21,874 nt of DNA from Cryomorphaceae bacterium (GTDB lineage: Bacteria > Bacteroidota > Bacteroidia > Flavobacteriales > BACL11), in NCBI GenBank assembly GCA_949511925.1, contig CATEYX010000135.1, positions 1-21,874 of the forward strand, read 5' to 3'. This document shows, one piece after another, positions 8,009 through 15,475 of this stretch. Each line of letters opens with the position of its first letter. The stretch's first letter is position 1. A program made the translations under genes and the position numbers. The notes under the pieces are model-generated. The model made no database searches, had not been told where the DNA came from, and worked only from the letters and a program-made list of their open reading frames with translations.

Positions 8009-9598
8009 TTATTTTTTTTGTAAAAGCTGATTGTAATCATCAATTGCAACAAAATAATCAGGATCTTCCAATACATTTACATCACATATCTTCTCTGCTC
8101 TTTTAATCAGCTTTACACAATCAGCAGAAAGATGACGCAGGTGAATAGTCTTTCCATTTTTTTGATAACGCTCAGCCAATTTATTTAAAGCTTCAATAGC
8201 TGACTGATCTACTACTCTACTTTCGGCAAAGTCAATCACTACTTCCTTAGGATCATTTTTCACATCAAACTTTGAATTGAATAATTCAATAGAGCCAAAG
8301 AAAACTGGTCCAAATAATTCATAATGCTTTATTCCGTGTTCATCAGTATGTTTTCTAGCTCTAATCATCAAAGCATTTTCCCAAGCAAAAACTAAAGCAG
8401 AAACGATAACACCTGAAATAACAGCAATAGCTAAGTCAAACACCACGGTTAGGATTGTCACTAAAGCAATAACTAAGACATCCGGAAGAGGAACCTTATT
8501 CCAAATTTTAAAAGTATTCCAAGCAAAAGTTCCAATTACAACCATAAACATTACTCCTACTAAAGCAGCAATAGGAATCATTTCAATATAAGCTGAAGCA
8601 AACAAGATAAATATCAATAATGATAATGCAGCTGTTATTCCTGAAAGCCTTCCTCTACCTCCTGATTTGATGTTAATTATTGATTGACCAATCATAGCGC
8701 AACCACCCATACCACCAAAAAAACCATTAAGAATATTAGCAGCACCTTGCGCCACACATTCCTTGTTTCCATTTCCGTGAGTTTCAGTTAATTCATCTAT
8801 CAAATTTAAAGTCATTAACGATTCAATTAAACCAATTGCCGCCAAGATTAAAGCATAAGGAGCAATAAATGCCAGAGTATCCAAATTAAGAGCAATCATT
8901 GGTACATTAAAAGTGGGCAAACCTGCTTTAATACCTTCTCCTCCACCTTCAATAATAAAGGATTTTACGGTTTGTGTATCTACATTTCCAAAGATAACAA
9001 TAAGTGAAACAACAATAATTGCTGCTAAGGCTTCAGGAATATTTTTGGTGATTTTCGGCAAGAAATACATAATACCCATAGTTAATGCTACTAACCCCAA
9101 CATTGTAAACATTGCCCCTCCTTCAAGCCAATCACCTCCACTTTGAAACATTCCTAACTGAGAAGTAAAAATTACGATTGCTAAACCATTTACAAAACCC
9201 ATCATTACCGAATGAGGTATCATTCTTACAAATTTTCCCATTTTAAATGCTCCAGCGAGAGCTTGAAATATTCCAGTTAATATTAAAGTAGCAAATAAAA
9301 ACTGAAGTCCCATCATAGCACCATCAGGTCCCATAGCATTTCCTTGTTTTACTAAACTAACCATTACTACCGCTAAGGCTCCTGTTGCTCCTGATATCAT
9401 ACCTGGTCTTCCTCCAAAAATAGCAGTAACCAATCCCATCATAAAGGCGCCATATAAACCAATAATTGGTGATATTCCTGCCACAAAAGCAAAAGCTACT
9501 GCCTCAGGGACCAAGGCTAAAGCCACTGTAAATCCTGATAAAATATCGTCCTTTACACTTCCTTGGCTTGATGTAATAAATTTAAATGCTGATTTCAT
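8009..9598 (-). CDS. SulP family inorganic anion transporter with STAS domain
   Basis: Inner-membrane anion transporter of 529 residues (SLC26/SulP family, known for sulfate, bicarbonate or other anions). Residues 1-400 are a run of hydrophobic helices. Family motifs include ALALVPEAVAFAFVAGISP, LYGAFMMGLVTAIFGGRPGM and ISGATGALAV near the N-terminus, and MIGQSIINIKSGGRGRLSG in the middle. The C-terminal 110 residues are a cytoplasmic STAS domain (VVIDFAESRVVDQSAIEAL). The substrate cannot be told from sequence; there is no carbonic anhydrase or sulfate-assimilation gene nearby. Transcribed alone from a minus-strand promoter just upstream. Confidence 0.92.
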   Translation of the reverse strand: MKSAFKFITSSQGSVKDDILSGFTVALALVPEAVAFAFVAGISPIIGLYGAFMMGLVTAIFGGRPGMISGATGALAVVMVSLVKQGNAMGPDGAMMGLQFLFATLILTGIFQALAGAFKMGKFVRMIPHSVMMGFVNGLAIVIFTSQLGMFQSGGDWLEGGAMFTMLGLVALTMGIMYFLPKITKNIPEALAAIIVVSLIVIFGNVDTQTVKSFIIEGGGEGIKAGLPTFNVPMIALNLDTLAFIAPYALILAAIGLIESLMTLNLIDELTETHGNGNKECVAQGAANILNGFFGGMGGCAMIGQSIINIKSGGRGRLSGITAALSLLIFILFASAYIEMIPIAALVGVMFMVVIGTFAWNTFKIWNKVPLPDVLVIALVTILTVVFDLAIAVISGVIVSALVFAWENALMIRARKHTDEHGIKHYELFGPVFFGSIELFNSKFDVKNDPKEVVIDFAESRVVDQSAIEALNKLAERYQKNGKTIHLRHLSADCVKLIKRAEKICDVNVLEDPDYFVAIDDYNQLLQKK

Positions 9599-9616
9599 TG
9601 TGTTTTTTTAAAGGCG

Positions 9617-9624
9617 CAAAAATA
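9617..9624 (-). promoter_or_regulatory. Predicted -7 promoter element of the SulP gene
   Basis: On the minus strand TATTTTTG matches TAnnTTTG exactly, 18 bp before the SulP ATG. No -33 TTG is seen. It lies downstream of the minus-strand terminator at 9660-9690, so the SulP gene appears to be an independent unit. Confidence 0.55.
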
Positions 9625-9659
9625 AGGAATACTAAAAGCTAAAGCTTAGAATTTTACAC

Positions 9660-9690
9660 AAAAAAATCCTGCCAAAAATGAGCAGGATTT
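9660..9690 (-). terminator. Rho-independent terminator, minus strand
   Basis: Perfect 9-bp stem AAATCCTGC / GCAGGATTT (9664-9672 and 9682-9690) with a 9-nt loop. On the minus strand it is followed by seven T. It lies 21 bp after the stop codon of the DoxX-like remnant, which fits it being that gene's original terminator. It could now end read-through from the HsdR-N gene. In the plus direction the T tract is poor. Confidence 0.8.
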
Positions 9691-9711
9691 ATTAATATAG
9701 TAAATAATTAT

Positions 9712-9885
9712 TTATTCAGAAAATGCCTTAAATTTTTCTTTGTTCATAATGAGTATCCAAAGGTTAATAAATAACAATACTCAGCCCATAACAGAACAAT
9801 CATGTGTGGACGGAAATCCAGTATGCACCAAAAAGATATTTACCGTAGCTGGCAGCATTAATATTGCAGCTATAATATTATTTGC
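9712..9885 (-). pseudogene. Probable remnant of a DoxX-like membrane protein gene
   Basis: One minus-strand frame from about 9885 to the TAA at 9712-9714 resembles the C-terminal two helices of DoxX-family proteins. ANNIIAAILMLPATVNIFLV is followed by HTGFPSTHDCSVMG, an in-frame TGA at 9781-9783, then VLLFINLWILIMNKEKFKAF before the final TAA. From memory, DoxX proteins end in a 'LAPxTVNIxLFHxF ... LLNLYLxxxxKDKFKxLF' pattern. A terminator follows the last stop at once. No matching N-terminal half is found upstream in any minus frame; a stop lies in this frame just beyond the start of an F-rich stretch. The call rests on recalled family pattern, not a search. Alternative: noncoding DNA with chance similarity. 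Confidence 0.45.
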
Positions 9886-9888
9886 AAA

Positions 9889-9996
9889 ATGAAAGAAGAA
9901 AAATCTAAAAAAGAATCTGAATATTATATTGGAGTTGGATTACGCTTGGGAGTAGCATTTGTTTTAGCTAGGCAAAAGAAACATACTAATAACTAG
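9889..9996 (+). CDS. Possible 35-residue small membrane protein
   Basis: ATG to TAG, product of 35 residues. A charged N-terminus (MKEEKSKKESE) is followed by YYIGVGLRLGVAFVLARQ, a glycine-rich hydrophobic stretch, and a basic tail. The pattern recalls the start of small glycine-rich membrane proteins seen in Bacteroidota, but I cannot name a family. A TATTATTTG just upstream resembles the -7 box with one extra spacer base and would give a nearly leaderless transcript. Its last 11 bases overlap the end of the convergent HsdR-N gene. It might instead be a spurious ORF in degraded DNA. Confidence 0.3.
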   Translation: MKEEKSKKESEYYIGVGLRLGVAFVLARQKKHTNN

Positions 9997-10432
9997 GTAT
10001 TTCTTCCAAAAAAGTAATCTTATTACTTTCATAATCCATAGCACAGCAAAAATGTCGCATTCCATTAGTCACTACTAAAAAATCCACTCTCAATTTGAAA
10101 TTATATTTTGCAATTTGATTAAAAGCATCTTGTGTTATTTTTACCTTTGGAGCTTTACACTCTACTATCATATTTGGTTTCCCTTCATTAGTATATAATA
10201 CAATATCAGCCCTAGTTGACTGCTCATTGTATTTCACCATTTGCTCAACCCCCATCAAGCCTAAAGGATATTTTTTTTCAGAGTTCAAATAATGAATAAA
10301 GTGTTGGCGCACCCATTCCTCAGGAGTTAAAACCAAATATTTTTTTCTTACTGCATCAAAAACTTGCGTAGTCCCTTCAACTAATTTAGTTTTGAGGACC
10401 GCATTCGGTAAATTTAATTGAGGCATATTCAT
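9986..10432 (-). CDS. Stand-alone HsdR N-terminal (PD-(D/E)XK) domain protein
   Basis: Small protein of about 148 residues matching the N-terminal nuclease-like domain of type I restriction HsdR subunits, without helicase or partner subunits. Visible features are RKKYLVLTPEEWVRQHFIHYL and the catalytic-type motif RADIVLYTNEG...MIVECKAPK: an Asp, then Glu-Cys-Lys 15-17 residues later. The longest frame starts at GTG 10438, but ATG at 10432 or 10426 (MPQLNLPN) is more likely; relatives start close to this point. The gene is head to head with holA, an arrangement I recall from many Bacteroidota. No hsdM or hsdS is nearby, so it is probably not a restriction system. Function unknown. Confidence 0.85.
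   Translation of the reverse strand: MNMPQLNLPNAVLKTKLVEGTTQVFDAVRKKYLVLTPEEWVRQHFIHYLNSEKKYPLGLMGVEQMVKYNEQSTRADIVLYTNEGKPNMIVECKAPKVKITQDAFNQIAKYNFKLRVDFLVVTNGMRHFCCAMDYESNKITFLEEIPSY
10364..10394 (+). promoter_or_regulatory. Predicted holA promoter inside the opposing gene
   Basis: TTG at 10364-10366, 20 bp, then TAGTTTTG at 10387-10394: the best -33/-7 pair in the window for the Bacteroidota sigma factor. It points at holA, 51 bp before its start, and lies wholly inside the coding region of the divergent HsdR-N gene. Confidence 0.6.
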
Positions 10433-10445
10433 ATCCACAAAATAA

Positions 10446-11447
10446 GTGAATTATAAAGAAATCATATCATCAATAACAAATAAAGATTTACAACCTGTAT
10501 ATTTTTTAATGGGGGAAGAACCTTATTATATTGATAAATTAGCTAATGCTTTTTCTAAAAATGTTCTCTCAGCTGAGGAGCAAGAGTTCAACCAAGTAAT
10601 CCTTTACGGAAAAGAAATTGAAACAGCACAAGCAATTGCGGAGGCAAAACAATTTCCTTTTGGTTCAGATAAAAGAGTAGTAATTGTTAGAGAAGCCCAA
10701 CACTTAAAAGATATTGATGTGCTGGACAGTTACCTAGACAATGTGCAGCCCTCAACCCTTTTAGTGATTTGCTACAAAGGGAAATCAGTTGACAAACGCA
10801 AGAAATTCGGTAAAACACTAGAATCAAAATGTATTGTCTTTGAAAGCAAAAAATTATATGACAATAAAATCCCAGCTTGGATAAATACCTACATAACAGA
10901 AAACGGATTTAAGATTGACAATAGTGCAACTGCTGTACTTGCCGAATACATTGGTGCTGATTTATCTAAAATCACTAATGAATTGGAGAAACTCATGTTA
11001 GTGGTGAAAAAGGACGAACAAATTACTACAGCACTCATTGAGTATCATATTGGGATAAGTAAAGACTATAATGTTTTTGAATTACAAAACGCATTGGGGA
11101 AAAAGGAAGTTTTAAAAGCTAACAAAATAATTAATCACTTTGCAGCCAATCCAAAGGACCATCATATTGTTCCAACTCTAGGAGCTTTATTTTCCTATTT
11201 TCAGAAAATAATGGTATATCATTTTCTGGAAGATAAAAGCCCAAAATCTGCTGCTAGCGCTCTAAAAGTAAATCCTTTTTTTGTTAGCCAATACCAAACT
11301 GCAGCACAGCATTATAGCAAACGACAGTTGTTCTATATTTTCGAATATCTAAAAGAGTATGATCTTAAAAGTAAAGGAGTAAACAACAAAAGCACTACGC
11401 ATGAGGGACTCTTAAAAGAGTTAATTTTCAAAATTCTGCATGCATAA
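10446..11447 (+). CDS. holA: DNA polymerase III subunit delta
   Basis: Clamp-loader wrench subunit that opens the beta clamp and works with the DnaX complex encoded in the same window. The 333-residue product begins with the delta signature LQPVYFLMGEEPYYIDKLA (about residues 16-34). It continues with the AAA-like fold (KRVVIVREAQHLKD, STLLVICYKGKSVDKRKK) and the helical collar domain (KDYNVFELQNALGKK). It starts at GTG: a TAA stands in frame immediately before and the first in-frame ATG lies inside the conserved FLMGEE motif, so GTG is effectively forced. Only 13-19 bp separate it from the likely starts of the HsdR-N gene. Confidence 0.95.
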   Translation: MNYKEIISSITNKDLQPVYFLMGEEPYYIDKLANAFSKNVLSAEEQEFNQVILYGKEIETAQAIAEAKQFPFGSDKRVVIVREAQHLKDIDVLDSYLDNVQPSTLLVICYKGKSVDKRKKFGKTLESKCIVFESKKLYDNKIPAWINTYITENGFKIDNSATAVLAEYIGADLSKITNELEKLMLVVKKDEQITTALIEYHIGISKDYNVFELQNALGKKEVLKANKIINHFAANPKDHHIVPTLGALFSYFQKIMVYHFLEDKSPKSAASALKVNPFFVSQYQTAAQHYSKRQLFYIFEYLKEYDLKSKGVNNKSTTHEGLLKELIFKILHA

Positions 11448-11467
11448 TATTGCTTGCTTTATTTAGT

Positions 11468-11475
11468 TATATTTG
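11468..11475 (+). promoter_or_regulatory. Predicted -7 promoter element of the TonB receptor gene
   Basis: TATATTTG matches TAnnTTTG exactly, 19 bp upstream of the ATG at 11495. It lies inside the longer open frame that begins at TTG 11450, which argues for the ATG as the true start. Confidence 0.6.
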
Positions 11476-11494
11476 CGAACTAATTTTTACAAAA

Positions 11495-13750
11495 ATGCGC
11501 AAACTTTTACTTTTACTTTCAATTTCTTTATTTACTACAATAGCTTATTCTCAAACAGGAAACATAAGAGGATTTGTATATGACAAAAGTAGTGGTGAGC
11601 CAATCATGTTCTGTAATGTAATTCTACAAGGAACAACTATTGGAGCTTCAACTGATATCAATGGAATGTATAATATTTCCAAGGTATTAGCTGGTGATTA
11701 CTCCTTAATGGTTACTTATATAGGCTATGACACCTCAAAGGTAAATATTACTTTGAAACAAGGTAAAGTAGTTACTCAAAATCTTGAGATATCAGAATCG
11801 AGTGTAAAACTAAATGAGGTAAGAATTTCAGCCGAAAGGTCAGAAATGAAAACAGAAGTAAAGGCAGCTGCTATTAAAATCACCAAGCAAGATATGGAAA
11901 TGATTCCTAACATTGGGGGAGAGCCAGACTTAGCTCAATATATGCAAGTAATCCCCGGAGTCGTATTTACAGGTGACCAAGGAGGGCAACTCTACATAAG
12001 AGGAGGTTCACCAATACAAAATAAAGTCTTACTAGATGGAATGACTATTTATAGCCCTTTTCATTCTATTGGATTATTTTCAGTTTTTGATACTGATGTT
12101 ATCAGGAATACAGATGTGTACACAGGTGGATTTAGTGCAGAGTATGGTGGTAGAATCTCTTCCATAATGGATATAAAAACCATTGATGGAAATAAAAAAG
12201 AGTTTGGAGGGAAAGTATCCGCTAATACTTTTGGTTCTAAACTTTTTGTTGAAGGACCGCTTTTAGACAATGGGAAATCATCATTTGTTTTTTCTGGAAA
12301 AACCTCATATTTGGATAAAAGTTCGGAGATACTTTATAAAGAACCTATCTTATATTTTGACGATAAAGGCTTGCCGTATTCATACACGGATTTATATGGA
12401 AAATTCTCATTACACGGAAACAATGGAAGTAAGGTAAATATATTTGGTTTTAATTTTCAGGACAAAGTAGATTATGAAGGCATTTCAGAACTCAACTGGA
12501 CATCACAAGGGATCGGTTCAGAATTCATTTTAATTCCAGGAAACTCTCCTGTTTTAATTGAGGGTAATTTCGCATACTCATCTTATGATATTTCTTTGGA
12601 TGAAGAAGCTTCTCCATTAAGAACAAGTGGAATAGATGGATTTAATATGGGCTTTGATTTTACTTATTTTCAACCTAAAGGAAAAATAAAATACGGATTT
12701 GATATTCATGGATTCTCAACTGATTTCACTACCTATAATTCTGTAAATTCTAAAATTGAACAAAAGGAAAATACTTCTGAGTTCTCAGCTTATATTAATT
12801 ACCAATTTAACACAACTCGTTTTATTATTGAACCTGGATTTCGCTTACAAAAATACACTCTTGGTGTATCACCTGAACCAAGATTGGGAATGAAATATAT
12901 TGCCAGTGATCGTATGCGATTTAAAGTGTCATCAGGGTATTATTCACAAAACATATTAAGTACAACTTCCGATAGAGATGTTGTGAATTTATTCTCTGGA
13001 ATCATATCGTCTCCTGAAGAAATTCCAGATCAAGCAGATGGGAATCCTTACAAGAATAAGTTCCAAAAAGCAAGACACTTAATTGCAGGTGTTGAGTATG
13101 ATATTAGCAGAAGAATTGACTTTCAGATAGAAGGATATATTAAAGATTTTACTCAGCTAACAAACATTAACCGAAATATGACTTCCAATGCAGATGATGA
13201 ATTTATTATTGAAAGTGGAGTCGCAAAGGGAGTAGATGCCTTACTTAAGTTCAAAAGCAAGAAACTATACATCTGGGCGGTATACTCTATTGGTATTATC
13301 ACAAGAAATGATGGAGAAAAAACATATAACCCTCACTTTGACAGAAGACATAATATGAATTTTGTTACTTCTTACAAATTTGGTAAAAATGACAGTTGGA
13401 AAGCAGATATGAGATGGAATTTAGGTTCAGGTTTCCCATTCACACAAACACAAGGATTTTACGAAAACCTAACTTTTTCTGATGGCATAAATACGGACTA
13501 CTCAAGTACAAATGGAGAATTAGGAATTGAATATGCAGAACTTAATGAGGGAAGACTGCCTTACTACCACAGGTTAGACGCTTCAATCTCGAAAAGCATT
13601 AAGCTAAACAAGAATTCTGAACTTGATATGACCCTATCAGTAACAAATGCTTATAACCGAGAAAATATCTTTTATTTTAATCGTGTAAAGTACGAAAGAG
13701 TGAATCAATTACCGCTCATGCCTAGTTTTGGTGCAAGCATCACATTCTAA
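11495..13750 (+). CDS. TonB-dependent receptor with carboxypeptidase-regulatory-like domain
   Basis: Outer-membrane gated channel of 751 residues. A signal peptide MRKLLLLLSISLFTTIAYS ends before Gln20. A carboxypeptidase-regulatory-like beta domain follows (about 23-105, starting NIRGFVYDKSSGEPIMFCNV). The plug domain is near 130-230 (QYMQVIPGVVFTGDQGGQ, YIRGGSPIQNKVLLDGM, GGFSAEYGGRISSIMDIKT). The rest is a 22-strand-type barrel ending in SFGASITF with the terminal Phe expected of outer-membrane proteins. There is no SusD-like lipoprotein beside it, so it is not a standard polysaccharide-utilisation pair; the ligand is unknown. ATG 11495 is preferred over upstream TTG 11450 because the signal peptide and promoter agree with it. 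Confidence 0.93.
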   Translation: MRKLLLLLSISLFTTIAYSQTGNIRGFVYDKSSGEPIMFCNVILQGTTIGASTDINGMYNISKVLAGDYSLMVTYIGYDTSKVNITLKQGKVVTQNLEISESSVKLNEVRISAERSEMKTEVKAAAIKITKQDMEMIPNIGGEPDLAQYMQVIPGVVFTGDQGGQLYIRGGSPIQNKVLLDGMTIYSPFHSIGLFSVFDTDVIRNTDVYTGGFSAEYGGRISSIMDIKTIDGNKKEFGGKVSANTFGSKLFVEGPLLDNGKSSFVFSGKTSYLDKSSEILYKEPILYFDDKGLPYSYTDLYGKFSLHGNNGSKVNIFGFNFQDKVDYEGISELNWTSQGIGSEFILIPGNSPVLIEGNFAYSSYDISLDEEASPLRTSGIDGFNMGFDFTYFQPKGKIKYGFDIHGFSTDFTTYNSVNSKIEQKENTSEFSAYINYQFNTTRFIIEPGFRLQKYTLGVSPEPRLGMKYIASDRMRFKVSSGYYSQNILSTTSDRDVVNLFSGIISSPEEIPDQADGNPYKNKFQKARHLIAGVEYDISRRIDFQIEGYIKDFTQLTNINRNMTSNADDEFIIESGVAKGVDALLKFKSKKLYIWAVYSIGIITRNDGEKTYNPHFDRRHNMNFVTSYKFGKNDSWKADMRWNLGSGFPFTQTQGFYENLTFSDGINTDYSSTNGELGIEYAELNEGRLPYYHRLDASISKSIKLNKNSELDMTLSVTNAYNRENIFYFNRVKYERVNQLPLMPSFGASITF

Positions 13751-13785
13751 ATTACTTAGCTGATTTTAAAAAACTTTAAATAAAA

Positions 13786-13801
13786 CTTTTATCAATAAAA
13801 G
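13786..13801. repeat. Short AT-rich palindrome upstream of pyrG
   Basis: CTTTTATCAATAAAAG is a perfect 7-bp inverted repeat around CA, 36 bp after the receptor stop and 20 bp upstream of the pyrG -7 box. It could be a weak hairpin at the receptor's 3' end or an operator covering the -33 region. It has no G/C content or T tract to support a terminator. Confidence 0.25.
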
Positions 13802-13820
13802 AATAATCAGTAACAAATGG

Positions 13821-13828
13821 TATTTTTG
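13821..13828 (+). promoter_or_regulatory. Predicted -7 promoter element of pyrG-yidC
   Basis: TATTTTTG matches TAnnTTTG exactly, 24 bp before the pyrG GTG. No -33 TTG at the right distance is visible. Confidence 0.6.
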
Positions 13829-13852
13829 CAAAAACAAAAACTACTGTAAACT

Positions 13853-15463
13853 GTGAGTAAATTTCCTACAAAATATATTTTCGTAACTGGTGGCGTAACT
13901 TCATCATTAGGTAAAGGAATCATTTCAGCATCTTTAGGTAAATTATTAACTGCTAGAGGATATTCTGTAACCATTCAAAAATTAGACCCCTACATTAATG
14001 TAGATCCTGGTACTATGAACCCATATGAACATGGAGAATGTTATGTGACTGAAGATGGTGCAGAAACAGATTTGGACTTGGGGCATTACGAACGCTTTTT
14101 AAATAATTCAACCTCACAAGCTAACAATGTCACTACAGGTAGAATTTACCAAACCGTTATTCAAAAAGAAAGAAAAGGAGATTATCTTGGGAAAACAGTT
14201 CAGATTATACCTCATATTACTGATGAGATAAAAAGAAGAATTCAACTACTAGGAAATACTCGGGAATACGATTTCGTAATTACTGAAATTGGTGGTACCG
14301 TGGGTGATATTGAAGCCTTACCTTATATTGAGGCTGTAAGACAGTTGAAATGGGAATTAGAAAATTCAGCATTATTTATCCATTTAACATTAGTCCCTTA
14401 TCTTGCAGCAGCTGGGGAGTTAAAAACAAAACCAACTCAACATTCTGTTAAAACTTTATTAGAAGCAGGAATACAACCTGATATTTTAGTTTGCCGAACA
14501 GAACATCCTTTAGGATCTGAAATCAAAAAGAAAGTAGCTCGTTTCTGTAATGTTGAACGTGATGCAGTTATTGAATCCATGGACGTGTCATCAATATATG
14601 AAGTGCCTTTATTGATGCAAAAAGAAGGATTAGATAAAGTAGTATTACGAAAATTAGGAATAGTAGACAATACGGAAGTAAAATTAGAACAATGGTGCAA
14701 TTTCTTGGAAGGATTACAAAATCCTAAAAAAGAAATTACTATCGGATTGGTAGGTAAATATGTTGAGTTACAAGATGCCTACAAATCCATATCAGAAGCA
14801 ATTATTCATGCAGGAGTAGCTAATGCTTGCAAGGTAAAAGTAAACTGGATAAATGCTGAGGAAATAAATAACAAAAATGTAGCTGATAAATTAGCTGGGC
14901 TTAAAGGTGTTTTAGTTGCTCCTGGATTTGGTGATAGAGGAATGGAAGGTAAAATTTCAGCCATAAAATACATCAGAGAAAACAATGTTCCATTTTTAGG
15001 AATTTGTTTAGGAATGCAGTCAGCAGTAATTGAATATGCAAGAAATGTGCTTGGCTATAAGGACGCTAATTCTGTAGAGGCGAATGAAGAAACTACTGCT
15101 CCTGTCATTGACTTAATGAAAGATCAAAAATCAGTAACCAAAAAAGGAGGAACAATGAGACTTGGTGCCTATGACTGTCAGCTTACAAAGGATTCAAATG
15201 CATATAATTCCTACCAAAACACTGAAATAAGCGAACGACACAGACACAGATTTGAATTCAACAATAAGTATAAGTCTGAATTTGAAAAATCAGGAATGAT
15301 TTTCTCAGGAATTAACCATAAAAATAATTTAGTTGAAATTGTAGAAATTCCTACTCACCCATGGTTTGTTGGTGTACAATTTCACCCTGAATATAAAAGT
15401 ACAGTCGCAAATCCTCATCCTTTGTTTTGCGGATTTATTGATGCCTGTATCAAAAATAAATAA
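13853..15463 (+). CDS. pyrG: CTP synthase (glutamine hydrolysing)
   Basis: Converts UTP to CTP using ATP and glutamine; last step of pyrimidine nucleotide synthesis. The 536-residue product has the synthetase domain with P-loop GGVTSSLGKG (13-22), the KLDPYINVDPGTMNPYEHGE block (43-62) and EIGGTVGDIE. A class I glutamine amidotransferase domain follows, with nucleophile Cys385 in LGICLGMQ and His511/Glu513 in VQFHPEY. It starts at GTG: a TAA lies two codons upstream in frame and MSKFPTKYIFVTGG is the normal N-terminus. The yidC gene follows after 12 bp. Confidence 0.97.
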   Translation: MSKFPTKYIFVTGGVTSSLGKGIISASLGKLLTARGYSVTIQKLDPYINVDPGTMNPYEHGECYVTEDGAETDLDLGHYERFLNNSTSQANNVTTGRIYQTVIQKERKGDYLGKTVQIIPHITDEIKRRIQLLGNTREYDFVITEIGGTVGDIEALPYIEAVRQLKWELENSALFIHLTLVPYLAAAGELKTKPTQHSVKTLLEAGIQPDILVCRTEHPLGSEIKKKVARFCNVERDAVIESMDVSSIYEVPLLMQKEGLDKVVLRKLGIVDNTEVKLEQWCNFLEGLQNPKKEITIGLVGKYVELQDAYKSISEAIIHAGVANACKVKVNWINAEEINNKNVADKLAGLKGVLVAPGFGDRGMEGKISAIKYIRENNVPFLGICLGMQSAVIEYARNVLGYKDANSVEANEETTAPVIDLMKDQKSVTKKGGTMRLGAYDCQLTKDSNAYNSYQNTEISERHRHRFEFNNKYKSEFEKSGMIFSGINHKNNLVEIVEIPTHPWFVGVQFHPEYKSTVANPHPLFCGFIDACIKNK

Positions 15464-15475
15464 TCAAGTTTTACA

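Noticed and set aside
9749..9892. A 47-residue plus-strand frame (starting MSIQRLINNN) that overlaps the ATG of the 35-residue ORF by ATGA, looking like a coupled small-protein pair.
   Set aside because: It is exactly antisense to the DoxX-like remnant, and its hydrophobic end mirrors that gene's helix. The remnant plus its terminator explains the region better. A profile search would decide.
9986..10438. Part of a type I restriction-modification system.
   Set aside because: Only the N-terminal domain is present, and there is no hsdM, hsdS or helicase in the window.
11450..11494. Fifteen-residue upstream extension of the TonB receptor from TTG 11450.
   Set aside because: It would place extra residues before a clean signal peptide and overlaps the exact -7 promoter element at 11468-11475.
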